Assembly (NCBI GenBank): GCA_903839675.1
Contig: CAIMDB010000022.1
Coordinates: forward strand, 1-64,000
DNA: 64,000 nt
Direction: 5' to 3'
Source of the DNA: an uncultured Sphingomonadales bacterium
GTDB lineage: Bacteria; Pseudomonadota; Alphaproteobacteria; Sphingomonadales; Sphingomonadaceae
Part shown: positions 35,032-44,933 of the stretch, one piece after another
Numbering within the stretch: the first letter of the stretch is position 1
How the letters are laid out: every line of letters starts with the position of its first letter
Made by a program: the position numbers and the translations under genes
The notes under the pieces: model-generated
Database searches by the model: none
Seen by the model: the letters and a program-made list of their open reading frames with translations, nothing else
What the model was told of the DNA's origin: nothing

Positions 35032-36462
35032 TTAAAGGTGTGATGACACCGCAAGTTTCTTCGGAAGCTTTTGACACAGCAGCAACGCGATGAAGGCCGT
35101 GCCGGCGACATAGAGGAAGGCTGTCTGATAGGCGGCTTCGGTGGGGAAGGTGTGGCCGCCATGATCACCGGCGTGGCTGCCACCTGCCGCAAGCAAGGTC
35201 GCCACAGTCTGCGCACCGATGGCCATCGCGGTTGACCTTATCACGCCCATCATGCCGCTCGCTTCGCTTGTCCGGTCCGGTGGCGATGCATGAACAATGA
35301 TGACAGGCGCTGTGACATAAGTGATGCCAAGCCCAATCCCCTGAATGATAAGGAGGACAATGACGACGGCGACATCGTTGTTAAAAAATACGAGTAACGC
35401 GAAGGCGGAACACATCATCGCGCATCCAAGGCGCGCAACGTTGCGAGGGCCAAACCGGTTAATCCCAGATGCAACAAATGGTGCGGCGACCCCGGCGAAG
35501 ATATTGGCCGGTAGTAGCAGAAACCCTGCCATCGTTGCCGAGAGGCCGAGACCGGCGCCGGTCGGCAGGGGCTGTTGGCCAAATAACGCCATGAGATGCC
35601 CGCCCTGATAAACGCCAAGCGCGATGAAGATCATCATGATGTTTGGCCAGGCAACTTCTGGACGTGCCAGAAGGCGCACATCGAGTAGTGGGTTCTCGAC
35701 GCTGAGTTCGCGCCAGATCCAAGCGACGAGGCAGAATGTCGCACCTACAAACCAAGCAAGAGACGTCGCATCAAATAGGCCATGTTGCGCACTGTGAGAG
35801 ATGCCCAGCAAAAGGCCGACAACGGCAGGGACAAACAACATGCCGCCAAGGATGTCGTCCAGTGCGCCTGCTTTCCGCAGCGGCCGGTCTTTTGAAATGA
35901 ATGCCCAGACGATCAAGAAGGCGAAGACACCTAAGGCTGTCGATACCTTAAAGATCATGGTCCAATCCGCGTAATCGATAATGATCCCGCCAATGACGAG
36001 CCCAGAGGCCGACGCGATCGTGACTGTCGACGAAATGAGGCCGATGCCAAGCGAGACGCGATCCGGGCTCACGCGTTCCCGGATCATGCCAAAACACAGA
36101 GGAACAATGGCCCCGGCAAAGCCTTGCATCGTCCGTCCGACGATCAGCCATTCGAGATCCTTTGTCACGCTGCTCAGCGCGGAGCCGAATGTCGACAGTG
36201 CCAACACCCAAAGGAGGATGTTGCGCCGTCCCAATAGGTCGCCAAGGCGCCCGAACAGCGCGGCTCCGGCGGCAGACGACAACATGAAGGATGTGACAAG
36301 CCAGCCTGCTTGAGCCGTGCCGCCAAATTCGGCAACCAGACTGCGCATGGCGGCGTAAAGCATCGTGAGTTCGAGGGCTGCGACCAGTTCCGCAACCATC
36401 AGCGGAATGACGAGCCGATAGAAGGGACGCGGTTCTTCTGCGCTTGCTGCACCAGATGCCAT
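35032..36462 (-). CDS. MFS transporter, DHA2-like
   Basis: 476 residues, strongly hydrophobic with roughly 12-14 transmembrane segments. The loop-2 signature GRLGDLLGRRN is near residue 72, with a second conserved GRTMQGFAGAI segment near 108. It resembles EmrB/QacA-type proton-coupled exporters, but could import the pathway substrate. AAAGGAGAG precedes the ATG. It lies 21 bases upstream of the flavin oxidoreductase gene, probably in the same transcript. Confidence 0.82.
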   Translation of the reverse strand: MASGAASAEEPRPFYRLVIPLMVAELVAALELTMLYAAMRSLVAEFGGTAQAGWLVTSFMLSSAAGAALFGRLGDLLGRRNILLWVLALSTFGSALSSVTKDLEWLIVGRTMQGFAGAIVPLCFGMIRERVSPDRVSLGIGLISSTVTIASASGLVIGGIIIDYADWTMIFKVSTALGVFAFLIVWAFISKDRPLRKAGALDDILGGMLFVPAVVGLLLGISHSAQHGLFDATSLAWFVGATFCLVAWIWRELSVENPLLDVRLLARPEVAWPNIMMIFIALGVYQGGHLMALFGQQPLPTGAGLGLSATMAGFLLLPANIFAGVAAPFVASGINRFGPRNVARLGCAMMCSAFALLVFFNNDVAVVIVLLIIQGIGLGITYVTAPVIIVHASPPDRTSEASGMMGVIRSTAMAIGAQTVATLLAAGGSHAGDHGGHTFPTEAAYQTAFLYVAGTAFIALLLCQKLPKKLAVSSHL

Positions 36463-36520
36463 TGCACTCTCCTTTCAGGCCCGTGCCTGATCATGGATTG
36501 TCAGGCATCGTGGCGCTGCT

Positions 36521-37723
36521 TCATCCTCTTGGTAAGCCCAATATCCTCTCAGAGATGATATTGCGCATAATCTCGTTGGACCCGCCGGCGATTGTCCAAC
36601 CATAGCTTTTCAGGAAGTCGTTGAACCGCAATCTGCTGCTGTTGCTGGTGCCGGGAATGGCTGGCTGCCACTTTTGTGTCTCAAGCCCTTCGGCGCGCAG
36701 CAGAAATTCTGTGTAGCGCTGCAAGAAGGGACCCCAGATCAGCTTGATGAAGGTCGGCAGGGTCGGCGAAGCCTTATCGGGATTGGCTTCCAGCTCGATC
36801 AGCAACTGGCGGATCATGAGACGGACCGACTGCAATTCTCCATAGAGCGCCGCATATTCCCGCCGGAACTGGACATCGCGCATCCATGTGTCGCGGGCGT
36901 CTTTGCCATCCAGTTCAAAGGATCGTGCCAAACGCTCCACCGATCCGAAGATCAGCAGGCCACGCTCGGTCGACAGCGTCGATTGCGCGATGTTCCAGCC
37001 ATTGCCTTCAGCGCCGATGAGGTTCTCAACCGGCACCTTCACATCGTCCATGAAGATTTCGGCGAATTCTGATTCACCTGTAATCTGGCGAATGGGGCGG
37101 ACTTCCACACCTGGCGTCTTCATATCCAAGATGAAATAGGAAATGCCATCATGCTTGCGCTTGCCGCTATTGTCGGTGCGGGCCAGCAGCAGGCAGTATT
37201 GCGCGTTCATCGCGCCGGATGACCAGATTTTCTGGCCATTCAGGACGTAGTGATCGCCTTCACGCCGAGCGCTCGTCCGCAGACTGGCAAGGTCAGAACC
37301 GGCGCCCGGTTCCGAAAAGCCTTGGCACCAAATGTCGGTGCCATGCGTGATGCCGTGCAGATAGCGGTCCTTCTGTTCCTGTGTGCCATGTTCAAAAAGC
37401 GTGGCAGGCGTATGAAACAACGAGATTGTGAACATGTCGAGTTCTGGCGCGTCTGCACGCGACAGCTCTTCATAGACCATGATCTGATAGGTGAAGGGCA
37501 GGCCGGGGCCGCCCCATTCTTTCGGCCAGTGCGGTGTGCCGAGGCCCACTTTGCGGCGCTCCCCAAGCCAGGCAATGATCTCTGACTTCAGGTCCTCTTC
37601 ACGCACACCCTGCCACTTTACGCGCCAGTTTTTCGGCGTGCATTCGGCAAGCCACTCGCGAATTTCCTGTCGGAACGCCTGTTCGTCGCCAACCTTTCCG
37701 AGAATGTCATATGTCCGGCTCAT
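36521..37723 (-). CDS. Acyl-CoA dehydrogenase, pair B large subunit
   Basis: 400 residues. QGFSEPGAGSDLASLRTSA near residue 130 and YVLNGQKIWSSGAM are intact; the C terminus has AGGSNEIMRNIISERILGLPRG. The ATG shares one base with the stop of the upstream partner gene (TGATG), implying coupled translation. Together they form a second unequal ACAD pair comparable with 29986-32231. Confidence 0.9.
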   Translation of the reverse strand: MSRTYDILGKVGDEQAFRQEIREWLAECTPKNWRVKWQGVREEDLKSEIIAWLGERRKVGLGTPHWPKEWGGPGLPFTYQIMVYEELSRADAPELDMFTISLFHTPATLFEHGTQEQKDRYLHGITHGTDIWCQGFSEPGAGSDLASLRTSARREGDHYVLNGQKIWSSGAMNAQYCLLLARTDNSGKRKHDGISYFILDMKTPGVEVRPIRQITGESEFAEIFMDDVKVPVENLIGAEGNGWNIAQSTLSTERGLLIFGSVERLARSFELDGKDARDTWMRDVQFRREYAALYGELQSVRLMIRQLLIELEANPDKASPTLPTFIKLIWGPFLQRYTEFLLRAEGLETQKWQPAIPGTSNSSRLRFNDFLKSYGWTIAGGSNEIMRNIISERILGLPRG

Positions 37724-38796
37724 CACGCGGCCTCCAGAATATCTGCAATTCGATCAAGCACCACGGACCGTGTTCCGAACAGGGCTTCATTCAGTTTCGC
37801 GCGTTTGAGGTAGATGTGCGGCACATATTCTGACGTGAAGCCCACGCCGCCGTGCAACTGGATGCAGTCACGCGCGATTTCCGCAACGACGCGCGTCACG
37901 TGCTGTTTGGCCGTAAGTGCGGCCAGCAGTGCCGATGGTGCATCCGCATCAAGGCTTGCGGCATGATCCACCAAGCCGCGTGCGGCCTCGAGAGCTGCCT
38001 TGTGGTCTGCAACGCGGTGCTTGAGTGCTTGGAAAGATCCAATGACACGATCAAATTGCTCGCGGCCCTTCATATAGTCGACCGTCGCGGCCAGCGTGGC
38101 ATTTCCGCCGCCCAGCGCGTCTGCCGCAAGCGAGACTGCTGCGACCCGAAGCAGGTCGTCGTCGAGTGCGGCGGCATCTTCGGGTGTCATTAGGTGCTCT
38201 GGGCTGATCGCCACACTGGAGAGGATAACAGTGCCGAGCGTGCGTGAGGCATCGGCGAGCAAAGTGCGCTCAATGGAGACGCCAGATGTGGCGGTCGGCA
38301 GAACGATCCAAACAGACTTTCCAGCGTGTGTTCCCCGCAGGAAAAGGTGGGTTGCCGACGCCACGTCCAGCATATCCGCCACCTGCCCATCCAGCACGCT
38401 GCCATCGGCATCCAAAATAGTCGCATCGGGATGCGCGAATGAGGCGCGTACCGAGCCGTCCGCCAAGCCCGAGAGCAAGGCTTCTTTTTGATCGGCGGTG
38501 CCTGCCGCTTCAATCAAGGCAATGGCCAAGGTGTTGCCGAGCATGGGGAGCGGCGCTGCTGCCGCACCTAAGGCATCATGCAATGCCGCTGTGGCCGATA
38601 GGCCCATGCCGAGGCCGGCCTGCGCCTCCGGCACTGTTAATGCGGTCCAGCCCAGGGCTGCGACCTGCGACCAAAGGTCTTCTGCATAAACCGCGCTTCC
38701 ACGGGCATAGGCAACGGCCTTTTCGCGGGGCCATTCTGTCCCCAGAAACTCGCTAAAGCTTTCGGCAAGTTCGCCGATGCCGATTTCGTCAGTCAT
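37723..38796 (-). CDS. Acyl-CoA dehydrogenase, pair B partner subunit
   Basis: 357 residues, same length as the pair A partner. The middle domain motif is degenerate (SFAHPDATILDADG in place of SEPxAGSD) whereas the C-terminal LHGGVGFTSEYVPHIYLKRA block is retained. It is likely a partner subunit in a heteromeric dehydrogenase. It follows the hydratase gene at 38814 in the operon. Confidence 0.87.
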   Translation of the reverse strand: MTDEIGIGELAESFSEFLGTEWPREKAVAYARGSAVYAEDLWSQVAALGWTALTVPEAQAGLGMGLSATAALHDALGAAAAPLPMLGNTLAIALIEAAGTADQKEALLSGLADGSVRASFAHPDATILDADGSVLDGQVADMLDVASATHLFLRGTHAGKSVWIVLPTATSGVSIERTLLADASRTLGTVILSSVAISPEHLMTPEDAAALDDDLLRVAAVSLAADALGGGNATLAATVDYMKGREQFDRVIGSFQALKHRVADHKAALEAARGLVDHAASLDADAPSALLAALTAKQHVTRVVAEIARDCIQLHGGVGFTSEYVPHIYLKRAKLNEALFGTRSVVLDRIADILEAA

Positions 38797-38813
38797 GCTG
38801 GATAGTCCGCTGA

Positions 38814-39614
38814 TTATTCATTGGTGAATTTTGGCGCGCGCTTCTCAAGGATCGCGCGCACAGCCTCTGGATGGTTGGGGGAAGCCCATGACTGGGTTTC
38901 GAGCCAAAGCATTTCGTCCATATAGCGCTTTGCCTTGTCGACAATGTCGAGGTTGAGCGCCTGTTTGGTCGTTTGAATGGCTTCGGGGGATTGCGACAGG
39001 AACAGATCGACCCAGTGCTTCACCGTGGCGTCCAACGTGTCGCGAGAGACGGATTCGGTCACCAACCCCTTGGCCTTGGCATCGGCGCCGGAGAGGGGCT
39101 TGCCTGAAAGCAGGTGGCGCCGCGCTTCGACAAGGCCGACCAGGTTTGGCCAGAGCAAAGCCCCGCCGTCGCCTGTGGTCAGCCCCACGTTGACATGAGA
39201 GTCGCCGATTTTGGCGTCGTCGACGATGATCGTAATATCACCGGCAAGGGCAATGGTTGCACCAAGGCCCATGGCGTGCCCGTTGATGCGGGAGATAACG
39301 GGCTTCGGGCATTCCAACATGCCGACAACAATGGCCCGCGCCTCTGCCATGCCGATCTGCCAGCGGCCCCGGTCGGGCCAATTCTCGATCATTCGGTTAA
39401 GGTCGCCGCCAGCACAAAAGGCGCGGTCGCCGCCGCCGGTGATCACAATGACGCGGACATCGGGGTCGGCACCGGCAACGGCCCAGATGCGGCCCAGATC
39501 ATGATGCGCCTCGGATGTCATGGCATTTAACGGCGGATTATCGAGCATCACCGTTAGAACGTTTTCGGAGAATGTGACTGTCAGGCCTTCGAAAGACGCA
39601 TAGCGAGACGACAC
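38814..39614 (-). CDS. Enoyl-CoA hydratase/isomerase family protein
   Basis: 266 residues. LDNPPLNAMTS, GGGDRAFCAGGDLNR near residue 65 and NGHAMGLGATIALAGD near residue 112 are the crotonase motifs. A GTG start lies six bases after a strong AGGAGG. First gene of the ACAD pair B operon and divergent from the metallo-hydrolase at 39834. Confidence 0.86.
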   Translation of the reverse strand: MSSRYASFEGLTVTFSENVLTVMLDNPPLNAMTSEAHHDLGRIWAVAGADPDVRVIVITGGGDRAFCAGGDLNRMIENWPDRGRWQIGMAEARAIVVGMLECPKPVISRINGHAMGLGATIALAGDITIIVDDAKIGDSHVNVGLTTGDGGALLWPNLVGLVEARRHLLSGKPLSGADAKAKGLVTESVSRDTLDATVKHWVDLFLSQSPEAIQTTKQALNLDIVDKAKRYMDEMLWLETQSWASPNHPEAVRAILEKRAPKFTNE

Positions 39615-39833
39615 GTTAATCCTCCTAATTGTTTATCTGATTGCAATGCATCGAAGTGCACCAATCGGCAAGCCCTGTTCTTTGGTGAAGGTTAGACTTT
39701 CCCGTGAACAGGGCAAGGATTTGCGTGTCCCGAGAAAGCCACACCAACGCCCGCTTGATGCTTGCCGCTCCCCGGTTAAACCTATAGACGATAAGGCCAT
39801 GGGAAAGCGGTGGTGGACGCTGAGGGGAGTGAA

Positions 39834-40592
39834 ATGACAGATCAGGTAACACTTTACGCGTTCAACTGCGGCTGGTTCCAGTGCAACCCCGGCTATTATG
39901 TCGAGGGCGATGAGGGGCCGCAGATGCGGGCACCAGTACCGACCTATCTGATCGAGCATCCCAAAGGCCGCGCCATGTTCGATACCGGCATGGGTCAGCG
40001 TTATCGGCGGGAACAGGACAATCCCTTGCCTGCGGATAAAATCGGGCTTGAATGGTTTGAGGGGATGGACGTTGCGACCCGGCTGAAGGCGATCAATGTT
40101 GATCCAGCCAGCATCAACTGGATTATCAATTCGCACCTCCATATCGATCATTGCGGCGGCAATGCGCATTTCCCGAATGCGACCGTCATTATTCAGGCGT
40201 CAGAACTGGAAACAGCGCGCAACAGTGAGCAGCGCTACCTCTACACTGCTGAAGACTATGACACGGGTCAGCCCATCAAGGCAGTCTCAGGCGAATATGA
40301 TCTGTTTGGCGATGGCACGGTGCGGATTGTGCCGACCTATGGGCATACGCCTGGCCACCAAAGCGTCATCGTGAAGCTGGCGGGTGGCGACGTGCTTCTG
40401 GCCGGCGACTGTTGCTATACAGAGCGAAATTTGGATGTGATGGTTCTGCCCAAGGCCACGACCGATATGGAATTGGGCATGGAAACCTATCGCCGCCTCG
40501 ACACGTTGCGCAAACGCGGCACGCACATCATGTTCGGCCATGACGGTTTGCAATGGAAACACGTGACTGAGGGCGTGCCCTTCCTGCTTTGA
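39834..40592 (+). CDS. Metallo-beta-lactamase-fold hydrolase, AHL-lactonase-like
   Basis: 252 residues. The dinuclear metal motif is His101-x-His103-x-Asp105-His106 in SHLHIDHCGG, followed by a distal His in GHTPGHQS and Asp in AGDCCYTE. Overall pattern and length fit the AttM/AiiA N-acyl-homoserine-lactonase group. In this catabolic setting a ring-opening lactone hydrolase of the pathway is as likely as quorum quenching. Start at MTDQV after GAGGGGAG. Confidence 0.82.
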   Translation: MTDQVTLYAFNCGWFQCNPGYYVEGDEGPQMRAPVPTYLIEHPKGRAMFDTGMGQRYRREQDNPLPADKIGLEWFEGMDVATRLKAINVDPASINWIINSHLHIDHCGGNAHFPNATVIIQASELETARNSEQRYLYTAEDYDTGQPIKAVSGEYDLFGDGTVRIVPTYGHTPGHQSVIVKLAGGDVLLAGDCCYTERNLDVMVLPKATTDMELGMETYRRLDTLRKRGTHIMFGHDGLQWKHVTEGVPFLL

Positions 40593-40616
40593 CGAAAAGC
40601 GGAGAGGCGGCGGCGG

Positions 40617-41354
40617 TTACCGCTTGCCGAAGCCCTCCGACACGCGTTCTTCCAGATCAGCGCCACGCCCACGCGTGTTGAACACCTCATGTGCCAAACC
40701 TGCGGCAAGCGGCAGGTCTGCCTGCGCCATGTAGAGTTCTTTATAAGCGAAAATGCTGTGGCGGCTTTGCCCCGCAATCGCGCGGGCCATCTTCATCGTT
40801 TCCGCCTCCAGCTGGTCATCGGCGACGCATGTGTTGGCAAGGCCGATGCGCTCTGCCTCGCGCCCAGAGACAGGCAGGCCCGTAAAGCTGATTTCACGCG
40901 CCTTGAAGCTGCCGACCCGACGCGGGAGACGCTGGCTCATGCCCCACATCGGCACCATGGAAAACTTGCCATGGGTATCGGCAAAGCTCGCGCTTTCTGC
41001 AGCGAGAATGATGTCGCCCGCCAAGGCAAGCTCAAGCCCGCCGGTAAAGCATCCGCCTTGCACCGCGACGATCACCGGCTGGGGCAAATTGGCTAGCCGT
41101 GTAACAATCTGGGGTTGGTAGAAGGGGCGCGGGAACTTTGCGCCACGTTCCTTCAGGTCATTTCCGGCGCAGAAGACCGGGCCGGTTGACCGCAGAACAA
41201 CAACTGCGATGTCGCGTCCCGCGGCCTCGATGATATCGAGATGCGCCTCAAGCTCTTGCCACAAAGCAAGGCTCAGCGCGTTTCGCTTGTCCGCGCGATT
41301 GAGCGTTAGGGTCGCGATGCCCTCAGCGCATTCATATTTGACCAATTCAGTCAT
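40617..41354 (-). CDS. Enoyl-CoA hydratase/isomerase family protein
   Basis: 245 residues from MTELVKYECAEG, after GGAGAGAG; an upstream frame of 24 codons is rejected. TLNRADKRNALS, STGPVFCAGNDLKERG near residue 66 and QGGCFTGGLELALAGD near residue 100 define the crotonase fold. It begins 28 bases downstream of the OYE-like reductase on the same strand. Confidence 0.85.
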   Translation of the reverse strand: MTELVKYECAEGIATLTLNRADKRNALSLALWQELEAHLDIIEAAGRDIAVVVLRSTGPVFCAGNDLKERGAKFPRPFYQPQIVTRLANLPQPVIVAVQGGCFTGGLELALAGDIILAAESASFADTHGKFSMVPMWGMSQRLPRRVGSFKAREISFTGLPVSGREAERIGLANTCVADDQLEAETMKMARAIAGQSRHSIFAYKELYMAQADLPLAAGLAHEVFNTRGRGADLEERVSEGFGKR

Positions 41355-41382
41355 GCGAAACTCTCTCCATGGTCGCCCGGTT

Positions 41383-42543
41383 CTACTTACCCTGCTGTGC
41401 CTTGCGGCGGCGGAGCCACCAGCCATATTGCGGCGGCATCAGTTTCCATCCGTTCGCCTCATCATGTTCGGCAGCGATCTGCATGGGCCAATTCGGGTTC
41501 CACAGCAATTCCCGGCCAAGCGCGATCAGATCAGCACGACCGTCCTGAAGGGCGATTGCGGCCTGTTCACCGGTCCGGATAAGGCCAACCCCCATGGTCG
41601 GAAGACCAGCTTCCTCGCGGATCGCTTCGGAAAACGGAAGCTGAAACCCGGTTGTCCGCGCAACGAGATTATTCTCTGCGGGGAGCTTGAAGCCGCCCGA
41701 CGAACAGTCGATCATGTCAATGCCAAGCGCCTTGAGTTCCTTGGAATACGCGATGGTGTCTTCCAGTTGCCAGCCAACACCCACGCCATCGACGGAGGAG
41801 ACGCGCACGAAACAGGGAAGGTGATCTGGCCATACCTCACGCATGACCCCCGCGATCCGCAGCGGCAACTTCATGCGGCCTGCGCGGTCTCCGCCATAAG
41901 CGTCCGTGCGCTGATTGCCGAGCGGGGAGAGGAAGCTGTGCATGAGATAGCCATGCGCGCAGTGCAGCTCACACACATCAAATCCGGCATCGCGCGCGCG
42001 GATGAAGGCGGCGCGATAGTCTTCGACGACCTGCTCAATCGCCTCAAGGCTCATCGCGGTCGGGGTCGGCCAATCGCTATCAAAGGCTTTGGCGCTTGGC
42101 GCGCAGCTCTCCCAAGGACCTTCGCTCCGGTCTGCGATGTCGGCATCCCCCAGCGGTCCGCCACCTTCCCAAGGGCGCTGCGATGAGCCCTTACGGCCGG
42201 AATGTGCGATCTGGATCGCGGATGCCGCCCCCAGATCGCGGATCAACGTCGTCAAGCGTTTCAAGCCGGCGACATGTTCATCCTTCCAGATGCCAAGACA
42301 GCCATGGGTGATACGGCCTTGCAGGTTCACCGAACTTTGCTCGACAAACACAAGCCCCGCACCGCCGGCCGCCAATTTGCCCACATGCTGCACATGCCAA
42401 TCTGTCACAAACCCATCGATGGCGGAGTAGGTGGCCATAGGGGACACGACGATGCGATTGCGCATTTCAAGGCCGCGCAGCGTGTAGGGTTGAAACAGGA
42501 TGTCCAAATCGGCCTGTGTTTCAGGAGCGTATATGTCGGTCAT
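41383..42543 (-). CDS. Old-yellow-enzyme family NADH:flavin oxidoreductase
   Basis: 386 residues, a single FMN TIM-barrel domain without the Fe-S and FAD domains. ELHCAHGYLMHSFLSPLGNQRTDAYGG near residue 180 carries the His/Tyr substrate-binding region of YqjM-type enzymes. It would reduce an activated carbon-carbon double bond with NAD(P)H. It lies 6 bases after the aldo/keto reductase gene. Confidence 0.87.
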   Translation of the reverse strand: MTDIYAPETQADLDILFQPYTLRGLEMRNRIVVSPMATYSAIDGFVTDWHVQHVGKLAAGGAGLVFVEQSSVNLQGRITHGCLGIWKDEHVAGLKRLTTLIRDLGAASAIQIAHSGRKGSSQRPWEGGGPLGDADIADRSEGPWESCAPSAKAFDSDWPTPTAMSLEAIEQVVEDYRAAFIRARDAGFDVCELHCAHGYLMHSFLSPLGNQRTDAYGGDRAGRMKLPLRIAGVMREVWPDHLPCFVRVSSVDGVGVGWQLEDTIAYSKELKALGIDMIDCSSGGFKLPAENNLVARTTGFQLPFSEAIREEAGLPTMGVGLIRTGEQAAIALQDGRADLIALGRELLWNPNWPMQIAAEHDEANGWKLMPPQYGWWLRRRKAQQGK

Positions 42544-42549
42544 CAGGAC

Positions 42550-43569
42550 TTACTTTTTGAGTGTGAGGGAGCCGCCCAGCGGCATCGGCCCGGCGAGACC
42601 GACAACGCGGTGAGGTGCATAAGGGGTTTCCAGCCGAGCAATCTCATCGGCCGACAAGGTCACTTCTAGGGATGCAATCGCATCTTCCAGATGGGAGGGC
42701 TTGGTCGCGCCAATGATGGGGGCGGTGATGCCCGTTTTGCCCAACAGCCACGCCATTGCAATCTGGGCGCGGGGGAGGCCATGTTCAGATGCCAAAGCGG
42801 CGACGGCTTCCACAATTTGCCGGTCATTCTCCGCCGTCGCTTTGTAAAGATAGGCGCTTAACATATCGGTTTCAGACCGTGCCGTCTTTTCGTTCCAGTC
42901 GCGGGTCAGCATACCACGGGCCAAGGGACTCCAAGGCAGAACGCCGACGCCCTGATCGATACAAAGCGGGATCATTTCCCGCTCTTCCTCCCGGTAGACG
43001 AGGTTGACCTGCGGTTGCATCGAAATGAACTTTGTCCACCCGTTGCGTTCGGCTGTGTATTGGGCCTTTGAGAACTGCCACGCGTACATGGACGACGCAC
43101 CGATATAGCGCGCTTTACCGGCCTTCACGATGTCATGCAGGGCTTCCATCACTTCTTCGATCGGCACCGAATAGTCCCAGCGGTGGATTTGGAAGAGGTC
43201 GACATAGTCGGTGCCGAGGCGGGTCAGGCTATCGTCAATGGCTTGGAAGAGCGCCTTGCGAGACAGGCCGCCGGTGTTGGGCGCCGACCGCCAGGGGGCA
43301 TAGGCCTTGGTCGCCAGAACGATTTCGTCGCGGTGGGCGAAGTCAGCAATGGCTCTTCCGACAAATTCCTCTGACGTGCCGGCTGAATATTCGTTCGCGG
43401 TGTCGAGGAAGTTGATCCCGGCTTCAAGTGCTTGACGGATGATCGTGCGGCTGTCCGCTTCATCAATGGTCCATTCGTGACGGCCAGCATCGGGGCGACC
43501 AAAGCTCATGCAGCCAAGGCAGATGCGCGAAACGATCAGGCCTGACGTGCCCAGATTGCGGTATTGCAT
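42550..43569 (-). CDS. Aldo/keto reductase (second)
   Basis: 339 residues starting MQYRNLGTSGLIVSRICLG. The active-site DTANEYSAGTSEE segment near residue 56 supplies the Asp and Tyr; IHRWDYSVPIEEVM and SSMYAWQFSKAQ follow. It is a homologue of the AKR at 4982-6019 but not a near-identical copy. It is in an operon with the thioesterase upstream and the OYE downstream. Confidence 0.86.
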   Translation of the reverse strand: MQYRNLGTSGLIVSRICLGCMSFGRPDAGRHEWTIDEADSRTIIRQALEAGINFLDTANEYSAGTSEEFVGRAIADFAHRDEIVLATKAYAPWRSAPNTGGLSRKALFQAIDDSLTRLGTDYVDLFQIHRWDYSVPIEEVMEALHDIVKAGKARYIGASSMYAWQFSKAQYTAERNGWTKFISMQPQVNLVYREEEREMIPLCIDQGVGVLPWSPLARGMLTRDWNEKTARSETDMLSAYLYKATAENDRQIVEAVAALASEHGLPRAQIAMAWLLGKTGITAPIIGATKPSHLEDAIASLEVTLSADEIARLETPYAPHRVVGLAGPMPLGGSLTLKK

Positions 43570-43581
43570 GTCTCTAATCCT

Positions 43582-44040
43582 TCAATTGCGCTCGATAGGA
43601 ATAATGGCGGCGGTAAAGCGGGAGATGCAGACGAGGCGGTCATCTTCATCGGTGATCCGGATGGTCCAGATCTGGGTTGTTCGGCCACGTGCTTCGGGCC
43701 GTGCGATGCCATTGACCCACCCACTTCGGACTGGCCGTATATGGTTGGCGTTGATTTCCATGCCGACGGCCATGAACTGGCTTTGATCCAGCGTGTGGAC
43801 TGCGCCAAGTGTGGCCAGCGTTTCTGCCAGCACAACCGACGCGCCGCCATGCAATCGTCCCCAAGGCTGATGGGTGCGCGCATCCACCGGCATGCTGCCT
43901 GCGAGCCAGTCATTCCCGGCATCCGTCAGTTCGATGCCCAAGGCGGTCTGGATTGACTGGGCGCTGATCTGGTTCAATGCCGCAGGATCGGGCCGTTCCG
44001 CATTCCACCAAATGGGCTCGGGCAAAGCCGTTACACTCAT
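43582..44040 (-). CDS. PaaI-type hotdog thioesterase
   Basis: 152 residues. GRLHGGASVVLAETLATLGA near residue 61 is the central hotdog helix with its catalytic acidic residue; NHIRPVRSGWVNGIARP follows. This group hydrolyses arylacetyl- or other acyl-CoAs and clears stalled intermediates. It overlaps the upstream SDR gene by four bases. Confidence 0.85.
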   Translation of the reverse strand: MSVTALPEPIWWNAERPDPAALNQISAQSIQTALGIELTDAGNDWLAGSMPVDARTHQPWGRLHGGASVVLAETLATLGAVHTLDQSQFMAVGMEINANHIRPVRSGWVNGIARPEARGRTTQIWTIRITDEDDRLVCISRFTAAIIPIERN

Positions 44041-44909
44041 TTGGTTTCGGATTTCATCTCGGCGGCAACAGCCGCGATCACGCAGTTGACCTCATATCGG
44101 TCGCCATTGCGCTCCCATGGAGCTTGGGCGGCGAAGGCTGCTTCCATTTCCAGAACGCGGCGTTCGGCGGCTCGGACGGTGTGGCTATGGGTGACCACGT
44201 AAAAGTCGCCGCGCAAAGTGCCATCGACGGCATCGCGCGCGGCTTCTTCAACCGGCATGCCCTTGGCTTGAATGCGCGCGCTCATATCCAGATTGCGCTG
44301 CTGCGCTGGCAGACCATCCGGGCGGGGGCCGCCGCCGAGTGCTGTCCCGACAAGACCGGGACAGAAAATGCTGATCGACAGGTTCTCCGGTGCTTCTGCG
44401 CGCAAAACTTCTGCCAATCCCAACACGGCGTGCTTGGAGGCTGTGTAGACCGCCGCATTGGCATGTTGGAAACCCAAAGAATGTTCCGACCCTGTAAAGC
44501 AGATCCGGCCGCCTTCAGCCTGCTGCTCCATCATGCGCGCGAAAACGGATGTGGTGCTCCACACGCCGCGCACATTCGCCCCCAAGATCCAGTCCACTTC
44601 GGCGACCGTCATCTTGGTATACCGGCCAGCCGCAATGACGCCGGCATTGGCAAAAAGAAGATCGCAGCCGCCAAGCGTTTCCGAGGCAAAGGCAGCCAGC
44701 TTTTCGACTTGGGCATGGTCTGAGACGTCGCAATGAAAGCTGCTGCAACCGCTGCCAAGTTTGGCAAGCGTTTCGGCCAGTCCTGCGTCGTTGACGTCGC
44801 TGATGATGACCTTTGCGCCGCGTGAGGCGAGTTCACAGGCAATGGCGCGGCCGATGCCGGATGCTCCGCCCGTGACGACGGCGCGCATGTTTTCAAGTGA
44901 AGAAGGCAT
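44037..44909 (-). CDS. Short-chain dehydrogenase/reductase
   Basis: 290 residues. TGGASGIGRAIA near residue 14, NAGV near 93 and YTASKHAVLGL with catalytic Tyr/Lys near 158. The SDVNDAG after strand two suggests NAD preference. It lies 24 bases downstream of the MoCF-type gene, so it may belong either to the NPN-associated minus-strand operon or to the AKR/OYE operon that follows it; the close spacing allows one transcript. Confidence 0.83.
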   Translation of the reverse strand: MPSSLENMRAVVTGGASGIGRAIACELASRGAKVIISDVNDAGLAETLAKLGSGCSSFHCDVSDHAQVEKLAAFASETLGGCDLLFANAGVIAAGRYTKMTVAEVDWILGANVRGVWSTTSVFARMMEQQAEGGRICFTGSEHSLGFQHANAAVYTASKHAVLGLAEVLRAEAPENLSISIFCPGLVGTALGGGPRPDGLPAQQRNLDMSARIQAKGMPVEEAARDAVDGTLRGDFYVVTHSHTVRAAERRVLEMEAAFAAQAPWERNGDRYEVNCVIAAVAAEMKSETK

Positions 44910-44933
44910 GGTGCGTTCCTTGTTTCGGTTTGA

